Positions 37,322 through 46,127 of a stretch of DNA of 64,000 bases are shown piece by piece. The notes below the pieces were generated by a model that was not told the DNA's origin, searched no databases, and saw nothing but the letters and a program-made list of their open reading frames with translations. A program made the translations under genes and the position numbers. This DNA is from Albimonas donghaensis (GTDB lineage: Bacteria; Pseudomonadota; Alphaproteobacteria; Rhodobacterales; Rhodobacteraceae): the NCBI RefSeq assembly GCF_900106695.1, contig NZ_FNMZ01000011.1:62001-126000 (forward strand). The letters run 5' to 3'. Every line of letters starts with the position of its first letter. Position 1 is the stretch's first letter.

Positions 37322-38479
37322 ATGTCCAAGCCCCGTTCGATCTTCGAGGACGTCTCCGACAAGGGACCGGACGTCGCCGCCGCGCGCGCGCCCGCCCCCC
37401 GGCCGGGAGAGGCCGACGCCCGCCGCCGCGCCGCGCGCCGGTCCATCGCGATCTGGCTGTTCGTGCTGGCGGGGTTGGTCGCGGGAATGGTCTTCGTCGG
37501 CGGGCTCACCCGGTTGACCGACAGCGGGCTTTCGATCACCGAGTGGAAGCCGATCACCGGCGCCCTGCCGCCCCTGAGCGCGCAGGACTGGCAGGCCGAG
37601 TTCGACCTCTACCGCGCCAGCCCCGAATACAAGCTGGTCAATTCCGGCATGACGCTGGCGGAATTCGAATTCATCTACTGGTGGGAATGGGGCCACCGGC
37701 AGCTGGGCCGGCTGGTCGGGCTGGTCTGGGCGGCGGGGTTCTTCTGGTTCCTCGCGCGGGGGATGATCCCCGCGGGCTGGACCTGGAAGCTGATCCTGCC
37801 CGGCGCGCTGGGCGGTGTGCAGGGCGCGATCGGGTGGTGGATGGTCGCCTCGGGGCTGGAGGGGACCATGGTCGACGTCGCCTCCTACCGGCTGGCGACG
37901 CATCTGGGGCTGGCGGTGGCGATCTTCGGCCTGCTGCTGCACCTGGCCTGGACGGTGCGCCTGTCCGGCGCCGACCTGCTTCAGGCCCGGCGACGGCGGA
38001 TGCCGGGGCCGATGCGCTTCGCCTCGATCCTCGCGGGGGCGATCTTCGCGCAGATCCTGCTGGGCGCGCTGGTGGCGGGCATCGACGCCGGACGGGGCTA
38101 TATCGACTGGCCGCTGATGGGGGGCGAGTTCCTGCCCTCCGAGTCCTTCGGCTATGTCCCCCTGTGGACCAATTTCTTCGAGAACCCGGCCCTGGTGCAG
38201 TTCAATCACCGGATGCTGGGCTACGCGGTCTTCGTGCTGGGCGCGGCCTTCTGGTGGCGGATGCGCCGGGCCGGGCATGCCGGGCTGAAGCGCCGGGCGG
38301 ACTGGGTGATGGGGATGATGGTCGCGCAGATGGTTCTGGGCGTCGCCACGGTGATGCACGCGGCGCCGCTGGGCCTGTCGCTGATCCATCAGGTCGGGGC
38401 GCTGACGCTGTTCGCGCTGGCCCTGCGCGCCCGTCACGAGGCCGGCTGGCCGGGCGAAGAGCGTATCGCCCGCAGCTGA
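37322..38479 (+). CDS. ctaA: heme A synthase (type 2 CtaA/Cox15)
   Basis: 385 residues, eight hydrophobic helices. Conserved blocks GGLTRLTDSGLSITEWKPITG, FIYWWEWGHRQLGRLVG (axial His), VASYRLATHLGLAVAI, LVQFNHRMLGY and LSLIHQVGALTLF. Oxidises the heme O methyl group to heme A for aa3 oxidases. Ribosome site AGGAGG before ATG 37322. No other cta genes nearby. Confidence 0.94.
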   Translation: MSKPRSIFEDVSDKGPDVAAARAPAPRPGEADARRRAARRSIAIWLFVLAGLVAGMVFVGGLTRLTDSGLSITEWKPITGALPPLSAQDWQAEFDLYRASPEYKLVNSGMTLAEFEFIYWWEWGHRQLGRLVGLVWAAGFFWFLARGMIPAGWTWKLILPGALGGVQGAIGWWMVASGLEGTMVDVASYRLATHLGLAVAIFGLLLHLAWTVRLSGADLLQARRRRMPGPMRFASILAGAIFAQILLGALVAGIDAGRGYIDWPLMGGEFLPSESFGYVPLWTNFFENPALVQFNHRMLGYAVFVLGAAFWWRMRRAGHAGLKRRADWVMGMMVAQMVLGVATVMHAAPLGLSLIHQVGALTLFALALRARHEAGWPGEERIARS

Positions 38480-38705
38480 CCCGGCGTTGGACCGGACGGC
38501 CGGCCGGGGGCGCCGCGCCCGCCGGCTTCCGGCGCCGCATCCCACCCTGCGACAGACCGTTTCCGTGTTGGCGACGGTCGCGGTTTCGTGAGCGGCTTGC
38601 CGCGCGCGCAGGCCCGAAGGTCGCTTTGCTGACGCAATCTCCATGCTAGGTTTTCGCAACGCCCCGAAAGACGTGGCGGACCTCTACAGGGAGATACCCA
38701 AGCTC

Positions 38706-39176
38706 ATGCCCAGGAAGCTTTCTCTGACCGCCGCCGCCTTCGGCGCGGCCTGCGTCGCCGCGATCGGCGTCGCCTCCGCCACGGAAGTGGAGCCGAAGCT
38801 CGACGACAAGGTGTCGCTTCGCAAGGAGATGATGCACCTCACCGGCGCCTCGATGGGCGTCATGGCCAGGATCGCCAAGGGCGAGGCGGAGTTCGACGCC
38901 GGCGCCGTGCAGGGCGCGCTGCGCACCATGCACGCGGTGTCGCTGGGCTTCGCGGACCAGTTCCCCGAGGGCTCGGAGACCGCGGAGTCCGAGGCCGGCC
39001 CCAAGATCTGGTCCGACGCCGCGGGCTTCGAGGCCGCCGTCGCCAAGTTCATCGCCGATACCGGCGCGGCGGTGAAGCTGGCCCCGGCCGACGCCGAGGG
39101 CATGAAGCAGGCGATGGGCATGGTCGGCGCCAACTGCAAGGCCTGCCACACCGACTACCGCGTCAAGAAAGACTGA
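38706..39176 (+). CDS. cycP: cytochrome c'
   Basis: 156 residues. Sec signal (LSLTAAAFGAACVAAIGVAS), helical body beginning LRKEMMHLTGASMGVMARI, and the single heme site at the extreme C-terminus, CKACHTDYR, diagnostic for four-helix cytochrome c'. Periplasmic; binds NO or CO and may protect from NO. ATG 38706 follows AGGGAGA. The diheme cytochrome follows after 2 nt. Confidence 0.87.
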   Translation: MPRKLSLTAAAFGAACVAAIGVASATEVEPKLDDKVSLRKEMMHLTGASMGVMARIAKGEAEFDAGAVQGALRTMHAVSLGFADQFPEGSETAESEAGPKIWSDAAGFEAAVAKFIADTGAAVKLAPADAEGMKQAMGMVGANCKACHTDYRVKKD

Positions 39177-39178
39177 GC

Positions 39179-40087
39179 GTGCTTCGACGCGCGCTCCTGG
39201 TCGCCGCGGGGATCGCGGCGGCCGGTCTCGGCGGGGGGCTGTGGCTGACCGCGCCCCGCCCGATCGAGGCGGCGGCGATCCCCGCCGGCTGGTCGCCGGA
39301 CGCCGAGGCCCGCGCCCGCGGCGCCCGCCTGTTCGCGCTGGGCTCCTGCGCCTCGTGCCACGCGGACCCGGAGGCGAGCGGCGAGGAGCGGCTGGTTCTC
39401 AAGGGCGGCCGGCGGTTCGAGACCGGGTTCGGGACCTTCGTCGCCCCCAACATCTCGCAGGACGTCGCGGCGGGCATCGGCGCCTGGGGACCGGCGGAGT
39501 TCGCCTCCGCCTTCCTGCGCGGCGTGGGCGCGGAGGGCGAGCATCTCTACCCGGCCTTCCCCTGGGCCTCCTACGGGCGGCTGGAGCTTGCGGACGCGCT
39601 GGATCTCTTCGCCTATCTGCGCACGCTGCCGGCCGATCCGACGCCCTCCCGGCCGCATGAGCTTGGGTTCCCGTTCTCGGTCCGGGCCGGGCTGGGGGCG
39701 TGGAAGCTGCTCTATTTCGACCCGGACTGGGTGGTGACGGAGGGGCTGTCGGCCTCGGCCGAGCGCGGCCGGCGGCTGGTCGAGGGCATCGGCCATTGCG
39801 GCGAGTGTCACACGCCGCGCAACGCGCTCGGCGGCCCGGAGCCGGCGAAATGGATGGGCGGCGGGCCGAACCCGGACGGGCCCGGCACGATCCCGGACAT
39901 CAGCCCTTCGGGCCTCGGCGGCTGGTCCGAGGCCGACATCGCCTATTTCCTCGAAAGCGGCTTCACCCCGGACTATGACAGCGTCGGCGGCTCGATGACC
40001 GCGGTGGTCGAGGAAACGGCGAAGCTGGATCCGCAGGACCGCGAGGACATCGCCGCCTATCTCAAGGCCATCCCCCCGGCGAACTGA
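39179..40087 (+). CDS. diheme c-type cytochrome
   Basis: 302 residues. N-terminal anchor or signal (ALLVAAGIAAAGLGGGLWL), heme sites CASCH (near residue 57) and CGECH (near 206), each in a separate class I domain with a later Met ligand candidate. Similar to subunits of membrane alcohol or gluconate dehydrogenases or to cytochrome partners. GTG start at 39179, two bases after the cytochrome c' stop, so co-translation is likely. Electron donor unknown. Confidence 0.85.
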   Translation: MLRRALLVAAGIAAAGLGGGLWLTAPRPIEAAAIPAGWSPDAEARARGARLFALGSCASCHADPEASGEERLVLKGGRRFETGFGTFVAPNISQDVAAGIGAWGPAEFASAFLRGVGAEGEHLYPAFPWASYGRLELADALDLFAYLRTLPADPTPSRPHELGFPFSVRAGLGAWKLLYFDPDWVVTEGLSASAERGRRLVEGIGHCGECHTPRNALGGPEPAKWMGGGPNPDGPGTIPDISPSGLGGWSEADIAYFLESGFTPDYDSVGGSMTAVVEETAKLDPQDREDIAAYLKAIPPAN

Positions 40088-40138
40088 GCTGGGGGGCGGC
40101 GGGCCGGGGGGCGAATTCTCCGCGGCATTAGAGCTATC

Positions 40139-40164
40139 GGGCCGAAATCGGCCGATTTCGGCCC
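40139..40164. repeat. 26-bp perfect palindrome
   Basis: GGGCCGAAATCGG followed at once by its complement, no central gap, 51 nt after the diheme cytochrome stop and 111 nt before the DUF4170 ATG. A second hairpin, GCGGGCGT-TTCAGG-ACGCCCGC, follows at 40169-40190. Could be the cytochrome transcript end or a binding site for the lipid A operon. Confidence 0.75.
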
Positions 40165-40274
40165 GTTCGCGGGCGTTTCAGGACGCCCGCGGCAACCATG
40201 GCGATTGACGGCGCGCCCCTGGGCGGTCTACCTCCGCCCCACGGCCCCAACCGCGGCAATCTCGGGAGGCTCCC

Positions 40275-40517
40275 ATGGCGCAGCTGCTTCACCTGGTGTT
40301 CGGAGGCGAGCTTGTCAGCCCGTCCTCGAACGAGTTCACGGACGTCGACAAGATCGACATCGTCGGAATCTTCCCCAATTACGCAAGCGCCTTCACCGCC
40401 TGGAAGGCCGCGGCGCAGCGCAGCGTCGACGATGCGCACAGCCGCTACTTCATCGCCCACCTGCACCGCCTGCAGGATGAGGCCAAGAAGGACTCGCCCA
40501 CCGAAAAGCTGGGCTGA
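40275..40517 (+). CDS. DUF4170 domain protein
   Basis: 80 residues with the DUF4170 layout (LLHLVFGGEL, VGIFPNYASAFTAWKAAAQRSVDDA, YFIAHLHRL). Small protein regularly found before the DUF374-waaA-lpxK genes in Rhodobacterales; function unknown. GGGAGG ribosome site 8 nt before ATG. Confidence 0.82.
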   Translation: MAQLLHLVFGGELVSPSSNEFTDVDKIDIVGIFPNYASAFTAWKAAAQRSVDDAHSRYFIAHLHRLQDEAKKDSPTEKLG

Positions 40518-40538
40518 GCGGGAGGTCCGCGCGCACCC

Positions 40539-41333
40539 ATGCTTCGCCAGGTCCGGGCCAGTCCGCTGCTGCGCAGTCTCGTGGCCCGCCTCGGCGCGGG
40601 CTACATCCGGCTGGTCGACGTCACCTGTCGCTGGGAGGTCGAGGGCGCCGCGTCCCGCGCCCTGATCCGCGGCGCCTCGGGCCGGTGGATCGTGCCGGTC
40701 TGGCACGGGCGCCTGCTGATCGTGCCGGCGGAGAAGACGCGGGCGATGAACGTGCTCGCCCTGATTTCGGCCAATCGCGACGGCGAGATCATCGCCCAAT
40801 GCGTGGAACGGTTCGGCGCGGCGGTGCTGCGCGGGTCGTCCCGCGACAAGCGCAAGCCGGACAAGGACAAGGGCGGCGCCGCCATGGCCGCGGAGGCGAT
40901 CGAGCGGCTCTCGGTCGCCGAGGACATGGTGCTGGTGCTGACCCCCGACGGGCCCCGCGGGCCGCGGATGCGCGCCAAGCCCGGCGTGGCGGGGCTCGCC
41001 ATCGCCACCGGCGTGCCGGTGATCCCCTTCGCCTACGCGGTCGCGGGGGGGCGCGTGCTCGGCTCCTGGGACCAGTTCGTGCTGCCCTTTCCCTTCGGGC
41101 GCGGGGCGAAGGTGTTCGGGGAGCCGATCGAGCCGCCGTCCGAACCCGGCCACGCGGCGCAGGAGGCGTTCCGGGCCGAGATCGAGGCCGCGCTGAACGG
41201 CGTCGCCGCACGGGCGGACAGCTTGGTCGGCCGCACGCCGATCCCCCCGGACCCCGCGCCGGCGATCGAACCCGGCCCCGACATGCCGGCGTCCCCCGAC
41301 GCGCCCCCCGACGCCCCGCTGCGCGAGGCATGA
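40539..41333 (+). CDS. DUF374 lysophospholipid acyltransferase-like protein
   Basis: 264 residues. DUF374/LpxL-like signs: VPVWHGRLLIVPAE, RFGAAVLRGSSRDK, VLTPDGPRGPRM. Expected to acylate lipid A or another lipid at the inner membrane. The last 35 residues are a Pro/Asp-rich tail outside the fold. Overlaps waaA by 4 nt (ATGA). Confidence 0.82.
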   Translation: MLRQVRASPLLRSLVARLGAGYIRLVDVTCRWEVEGAASRALIRGASGRWIVPVWHGRLLIVPAEKTRAMNVLALISANRDGEIIAQCVERFGAAVLRGSSRDKRKPDKDKGGAAMAAEAIERLSVAEDMVLVLTPDGPRGPRMRAKPGVAGLAIATGVPVIPFAYAVAGGRVLGSWDQFVLPFPFGRGAKVFGEPIEPPSEPGHAAQEAFRAEIEAALNGVAARADSLVGRTPIPPDPAPAIEPGPDMPASPDAPPDAPLREA

Positions 41334-42658
41334 GCGCGCCCGGCAGTCCCGGCCGCGCCCGCCCGCCGCGTTCCCTCGCGCTGGGGCTCTATCTGGCGCT
41401 GTCGCGCGTGGCGGAGCCGGCGCTGCGCGCGCTCCTCGCCCGCCGCGCCCGCCGCGGCAAGGAGGATCCCGAGCGGATGGGGGAACGTCTGGGCCATGCC
41501 TCGCGCCCCCGGCCGCCCGGTCCGCTGGTCTGGCTGCATGGGGCGAGCGTGGGGGAAAGCCTCGCGGCGCTGCCCCTGATCGAGGCCCTGCGCGCGGCGC
41601 GGCCCGGCCTGACCATCCTGATGACCACCGGCACCGTCACCTCCGCCGCCCTGATGGCGGAGCGGTTGCCCGAAGGCGTCCTCCACCAGTTCGTCCCGGT
41701 GGATGCGGGGCCCGCCATCGACCGTTTCCTGGACCATTGGCGCCCCGACGCGGGTCTGTGGGTGGAGAGCGAGCTTTGGCCCGGTCTCGTCCACGGGGCC
41801 TGGGCGCGGGGCGTGCGCATGGCGCTGGTCAACGCCCGGATCTCGGAGAAATCGGCCAGGGGATGGCGCTGGGCGCCGCGGATGATCGCCGGGCTTCTGG
41901 GCCGCTTCGACGTCCTGCTGGCGCAGGACGGGGGGGTGGCGCGCCGGCTCGCCGCGTTGGGCGCGCCCGAGGCGGGGCTGCGCGTGGCGGGGTCGCTCAA
42001 GGCTGGGGCCGCGCCGCCGGATCGGGCGGAGGCCCGCGCGGCGCTGGCCGGGGCGCTGGCCGGGCGGCCCTGCTGGCTGGCCGCCTCCACCCATCCGGGG
42101 GAGGAGGAGGCCATGGCCCAGGCCCAGATCCGCGCCGCCGCGCGCCTGCCCGGACTGATCGCCCTGATCGCCCCGCGCCATCCCGAACGGGGGGCCGAGA
42201 TCGCCGAGACCCTGCGCGCCGGGGGCCTGCGCGTGTCCCGCCGCGGGGCGGGGGAGGCGCCGGGGCCGCGGGATGACGTGCATCTGCTCGATACGCTGGG
42301 GGAGATGGGGGCCTGGTTCCGGCTGGCCCCGGTGAGCTTCGTCGGCGGGTCTTTCGCGCCGGTGGGCGGGCACAACCCGCATGAGCCCGCGGCGCTCGGC
42401 TCCGCCATCCTGCACGGGCCGCGGGTCGCCAATTTCGCCGAGGACTACGCCGCCCTGCGCGCCGCCGGGGGCGCGGCGGAGGTGACGGGCGCCGCCGCGC
42501 TGGCCGAGGCGCTGGTCCGCCTTGTCCCCGACGCCGCCGCCTGCGCCGAGCTGACCGAGGCCGCCCGCGCCGCCCTGGGCGACGGCCGCGGGGCGCTGGA
42601 GATCACGCGGGACGCGGTGCTGAGCCTGCTGCCCCCCGAACCGGAGCCCCGCCCATGA
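41330..42658 (+). CDS. waaA: 3-deoxy-D-manno-octulosonic acid transferase
   Basis: 442 residues. N-terminal membrane anchor and GASVGESLAALPLIEAL, VESELWPGLVHGA, LVNARISEKSARGW and SFVGGSFAPVGGHNPHEPAA, as in Kdo transferases. Adds Kdo to lipid IV-A. Starts within the DUF374 stop and overlaps lpxK by 4 nt. Confidence 0.93.
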   Translation: MSAPGSPGRARPPRSLALGLYLALSRVAEPALRALLARRARRGKEDPERMGERLGHASRPRPPGPLVWLHGASVGESLAALPLIEALRAARPGLTILMTTGTVTSAALMAERLPEGVLHQFVPVDAGPAIDRFLDHWRPDAGLWVESELWPGLVHGAWARGVRMALVNARISEKSARGWRWAPRMIAGLLGRFDVLLAQDGGVARRLAALGAPEAGLRVAGSLKAGAAPPDRAEARAALAGALAGRPCWLAASTHPGEEEAMAQAQIRAAARLPGLIALIAPRHPERGAEIAETLRAGGLRVSRRGAGEAPGPRDDVHLLDTLGEMGAWFRLAPVSFVGGSFAPVGGHNPHEPAALGSAILHGPRVANFAEDYAALRAAGGAAEVTGAAALAEALVRLVPDAAACAELTEAARAALGDGRGALEITRDAVLSLLPPEPEPRP

Positions 42659-43680
42659 CCCTCGCCGCCCCCGCCTTCTGGTCCAACCCGCCGGAGCGTC
42701 CGGGCTGGCTGGCGCGACTGCTGAGGCCGCTGGGCGCGGTCTACGCCGCCGCCACCGCGCGCCGGGTGGCGAAGGCGGGCTGGCGGGCGCCGGTCCCGGT
42801 GATCTGTCTCGGCAACCTGACCGCGGGGGGGGCGGGCAAGACGCCCTCGGCCATCGCGGTGCTGCAGGCGCTGGCGGATCTGGGGGTGGAGGCGCACGCG
42901 ATCTCCCGCGGGCATGGCGGGTCAGCGGGGCAGGGCGCGCCGCATCGGGTGGACCTCGCCCGCGATCCGGCGGAGCGGGTGGGGGATGAGCCGCTTCTGC
43001 TCGCCGCCTTCGCGCCGACCTGGGTGTGCCGCGACCGCGCCGCCGCCGCCCGCGCCGCGACGGAGGCCGGGGCGCAGGCGCTGGTGATGGATGACGGCTT
43101 CCAGAATCCGGGGCTGGTCAAGGACCTGTCCATCCTGGTGGTCGATGCCGAGGCCGGGTTCGGCAACGGCTTCTGCATTCCTGCGGGGCCGTTGCGGGAG
43201 CCGGTGGCGGCCGGCCTCGCCCGCGCCGATCTGGTGCTTGCGGTGGGCCCCGCGCCCGCCCGCGCCCGGTTGCGGGCGCGCTGGCCCGCGCTCGACGCCC
43301 TTCCCGTGATCGAGGGCGAGGTCGCGGCCCGCGACATCGGCATCGACTGGAGCCGGGAGCGGGTCTTGGCCTTCGCCGGCATCGCGCGGCCCGAGAAGTT
43401 CTTCGCCACCCTGCGCGGGCTGGGGGCCGAGATCGTCGCCGCCCACGCCTTTCCCGACCACGCCCCGTTTGCGCCGCGCGCCCTGCGGAGACTGGAGGCC
43501 GAGGCCGCGCAGGCCGGCGCCCGCATGGTCACCACCGAAAAGGACGCCGTGCGCCTGCCGCCCGCCTTTCGGGGCAAGGCCATGCCGCTTCCGGTTGAGT
43601 TGAGGCTGGTCGCTCAGGCTGAGTTCAGGCGGCGCCTTGAAAAGGCGGTCCTGCCGCGTAATGGCCGCAATTCGGCCTGA
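42655..43680 (+). CDS. lpxK: tetraacyldisaccharide 4'-kinase
   Basis: 341 residues. P-loop in GNLTAGGAGKTPSAIAV, then MDDGFQNPGLVKDLSILVVDA and VTTEKDAVRLP. Phosphorylates the 4' position of the lipid A precursor at the inner membrane. Last gene of the operon, ended by the terminator at 43750-43801. Confidence 0.94.
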   Translation: MTLAAPAFWSNPPERPGWLARLLRPLGAVYAAATARRVAKAGWRAPVPVICLGNLTAGGAGKTPSAIAVLQALADLGVEAHAISRGHGGSAGQGAPHRVDLARDPAERVGDEPLLLAAFAPTWVCRDRAAAARAATEAGAQALVMDDGFQNPGLVKDLSILVVDAEAGFGNGFCIPAGPLREPVAAGLARADLVLAVGPAPARARLRARWPALDALPVIEGEVAARDIGIDWSRERVLAFAGIARPEKFFATLRGLGAEIVAAHAFPDHAPFAPRALRRLEAEAAQAGARMVTTEKDAVRLPPAFRGKAMPLPVELRLVAQAEFRRRLEKAVLPRNGRNSA

Positions 43681-43749
43681 CCTCGGCCTTGACCGTTGAG
43701 ATAGGTTTAACAGTCCCTCGGTCGTGATCCTGTCCGTCACGACATATTC

Positions 43750-43801
43750 GGGGCGCGCTCGTGGCCGATCTGATCGGCCCCGGGCGCGCCCCGCTTTTTT
43801 T
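43750..43801 (+). terminator. two-part terminator of the lipid A operon
   Basis: Outer stem GGGGCGCGC/GCGCGCCCC (43750-43758, 43784-43792) enclosing an inner stem GGCCGATC/GATCGGCC, followed by T7 at 43795-43801. The rest of the 43681-44032 gap between lpxK and coxM has only the opposing coxM hairpin. Confidence 0.85.
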
Positions 43802-43962
43802 GGGCCGCCGTTTTGAGGGGAAACGGCATGCGGCCATGCATTCCAGGTCGCCGCGCGAGGGGGAAGCGCGCCGGCCCGGCTCCTGCCTTTCCAATACGCG
43901 GCCCGGCGCGGGCTCCGTCGCGCCCCGTCGAAAGATTTTTCCACCGGGCGCCCGGAACGCAA

Positions 43963-43992
43963 CCGGCCCCGGCGAGGGGTCGCCGGGGCCGG
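43963..43992 (-). terminator. coxM terminator
   Basis: CCGGCCCCGGCGA pairs perfectly with TCGCCGGGGCCGG (13 bp, GGGG loop), 40 nt after the coxM stop on the minus strand, then TTGCGTT. Confidence 0.6.
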
Positions 43993-44032
43993 TCAGGGCA
44001 GGGGGCGCGACCCCCGGATCAGGCGCGGCGGA

Positions 44033-44830
44033 TCAGGACGCGGCGACGGCTCGCCTGGTCATCACGCCCACCAGATGCGCGCGGTATTCGGGCGAAGCGT
44101 GGATGTCGCCCATCATGCCCTCGGCCGGGACCGACAGGCTCTCCAGCGCCGCGGGCGAGAAGTCGGCGGTGAGCGCCGTCTCGGCCTCGGTCCAGCGGAA
44201 CACGCCTTCCTCGGAGGCCCCGGTGACCGCCACCCGCACGCCGTCGGCGTATTTGGCCACGAACACGCCGACCATGGCGAAGCGCGAGGCCGGCTGCACG
44301 AACTTCTGGTAGTTCGACGCCTCGGGGATCGGGAAGCGGATTTCGGTGACGATCTCGCCCTCGCCCAGATCCGTGGCGAACATGCCCTGGAAATAGTCGT
44401 CGGCGACGATCTCGCGGGCGCCCTCGGGGCCGGTCAGCACCAGCGTCGCGCCGCAGGCCAGCGCCGCGGCCGGGTAGCAGGCGGCCGGGTCGTTGTTGGC
44501 GAGGCTGCCGCCGATGGTGCCGCGATGGCGCACGGCCGGGTCGCCGATATTGTCGGCCATGGCCGCCAGCGCCGGGAAGGCCGAGGCGGTCAGTTCAGCC
44601 ACGCGGGCATGGGGCGTGGCGCCCTTGATGTTGACCACCTTGCCCTTGACCTCGACGCCCACCAGTTCGGGGATGCCGGCGAGGCTGACCAGCGAGCCCG
44701 GCTGCGCGAGCCGCTGCTTGAGGGTCGGGATCAGGGTCTGGCCGCCGCCGAGAGGCTGGGCCTCCTCGGCCTTGAGCGCCTCGATCGCCTCGGCCAGCGA
44801 GGCGGGTTTGACGAGCTCGAATTCGTACAT
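44033..44830 (-). CDS. coxM: CO dehydrogenase-type medium (FAD) subunit
   Basis: 265 residues of the xanthine-dehydrogenase/CoxM FAD-binding family: PLGGGQTLIPTLKQRLA (FAD loop), PAVRHRGTIGGSLANNDPAA (second FAD loop) and a CODH_C-type domain. Transfers electrons from the 2Fe-2S subunit to the acceptor. Starts 27 nt after coxS. Could serve form II enzymes of unknown substrate rather than true CO oxidation. Confidence 0.88.
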   Translation of the reverse strand: MYEFELVKPASLAEAIEALKAEEAQPLGGGQTLIPTLKQRLAQPGSLVSLAGIPELVGVEVKGKVVNIKGATPHARVAELTASAFPALAAMADNIGDPAVRHRGTIGGSLANNDPAACYPAAALACGATLVLTGPEGAREIVADDYFQGMFATDLGEGEIVTEIRFPIPEASNYQKFVQPASRFAMVGVFVAKYADGVRVAVTGASEEGVFRWTEAETALTADFSPAALESLSVPAEGMMGDIHASPEYRAHLVGVMTRRAVAAS

Positions 44831-44857
44831 GCTGGGTCTCCTGCCTGGCGCTGTCGG

Positions 44858-45331
44858 TTACTCGGCGGCCATGCGGCCGGCCGCATCCTGGATCGCCTTG
44901 ACGATGTTCTGGTAGCCGGTGCAGCGGCAGAGATTGCCCTCGAGATATTCGCGGATCTCGGCCTCGGTCGGGCTGGCGTTGCGCTTCAGCAGGTCGGCGG
45001 CGGTCATCACCATGCCCGGGGTGCAGAAGCCGCACTGCAGGCCGTGATTGTCGCGGAACGCTTCCTGAATCGGGTGCAGCTCGCCCTCGCCGGGGGCCAG
45101 GCCCTCGATGGTGGTGACGTCCGCGCCCTCGGCTTCGCCGGCGAACATGGTGCAGGCCTTCACCGACTGGCCGTCCACATGCACCACGCAGGCGCCGCAC
45201 TGGGACGTGTCGCAGCCCACATGGGTGCCGGTCAGGCCCAGCGTCTCGCGCAGGAACTGCACCAGCAGGGTGCGGCCCTCGGCCTCGGCGCTGACGGGCT
45301 TGCCGTTCACGGTCATCGAAATCGTCGGCAT
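44858..45331 (-). CDS. coxS: CO dehydrogenase-type small 2Fe-2S subunit
   Basis: 157 residues with two clusters: plant-type [15 protein letters not shown] plus a distal Cys, and CGFCTPGM with [10 protein letters not shown]. Electron-transfer subunit of molybdenum hydroxylases. Follows coxG after 74 nt. Confidence 0.92.
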   Translation of the reverse strand: MPTISMTVNGKPVSAEAEGRTLLVQFLRETLGLTGTHVGCDTSQCGACVVHVDGQSVKACTMFAGEAEGADVTTIEGLAPGEGELHPIQEAFRDNHGLQCGFCTPGMVMTAADLLKRNASPTEAEIREYLEGNLCRCTGYQNIVKAIQDAAGRMAAE

Positions 45332-45405
45332 CGCCGATCCCTCCCCTTTAATGTCGTGTCGCGCGGTGACGCGCGTGTCCTGAAGTTCGCGCGGCGACGC
45401 GCGGA

Positions 45406-45924
45406 TCAGCCGGTGATGCGCTTCAGCCAGCTCTTCTTCTCTTCGGGCGGCTTTTCCAGCGTCGCTTCGGCGCCGGCCTCGTCGACGCCTTCGACGACCT
45501 TCTGGAAGCGGTCGAAGAACTTGTCGGCGGTGGACTTGGCGAAGCCGCCGATCACCCGGCTGCCGAGCTGGGCGAGCTTGCCGCCCACCTTGGCCTCGGC
45601 ATCGTAGTCGAGCTGGGTGCCTTCATCCACATCGGTGAGCTTGACGGCCGCGCCGCCCTTGGCGAAGCCCGCGGCCCCGCCCTTGCCTTCGCCGACGAGC
45701 TTGTAGCTCTCGCCCTCGACCACGTCCTCGAGCGTGACCTGGCCCTTGAAGGTGGCCTTCACCGGGCCGACCTTCTGCGTGACCGTGGCGGCGAACCCCT
45801 CTTCAGGGCTGCCTTCAAGGCTCTCGCAGCCCGGAATGCAGGCCTTGAGGACGTCCGGATCGTTCAGCGCCGCCCAGACGGCGGCGCGGGGGGCTGCGAT
45901 GACACGCGTTCCCTTGAGCTCCAC
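45406..45924 (-). CDS. coxG: CoxG-like SRPBCC protein
   Basis: 172 residues from GTG 45924, which has GGGAGAG before it. CoxG family blocks: [54 protein letters not shown]. CoxG has been linked to membrane attachment of CO dehydrogenase and to quinone binding. First of a coxG-S-M run that lacks the catalytic large subunit. Confidence 0.87.
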   Translation of the reverse strand: MELKGTRVIAAPRAAVWAALNDPDVLKACIPGCESLEGSPEEGFAATVTQKVGPVKATFKGQVTLEDVVEGESYKLVGEGKGGAAGFAKGGAAVKLTDVDEGTQLDYDAEAKVGGKLAQLGSRVIGGFAKSTADKFFDRFQKVVEGVDEAGAEATLEKPPEEKKSWLKRITG

Positions 45925-46078
45925 TTCGCTCTCCCATGGCTTCGGGGACAGGTGCCGCGGACATGGCGCGCGGCCCGCGCCAGATAAGCGCCTCGGGCGG
46001 GTCGGGCGCAACCCCCTAGGTCGCCCTATCGGTCGATGGAGCGGAGCGAGGGGGCAAATTCGCGGTCCCGAATCGAAA

Positions 46079-46100
46079 CGGCCCGCCATGAGGCGGGCCG
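46079..46100 (-). terminator. terminator of the VPLPA-tailed gene at 46128
   Basis: CGGCCCGCC-ATGA-GGCGGGCCG (9-bp stem, 4-nt loop), followed on the minus strand by TTTCGATT; 27 nt beyond the stop. Confidence 0.6.
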
Positions 46101-46127
46101 AAGCGTCCGTCTGCGGGCGAGCTTCGC

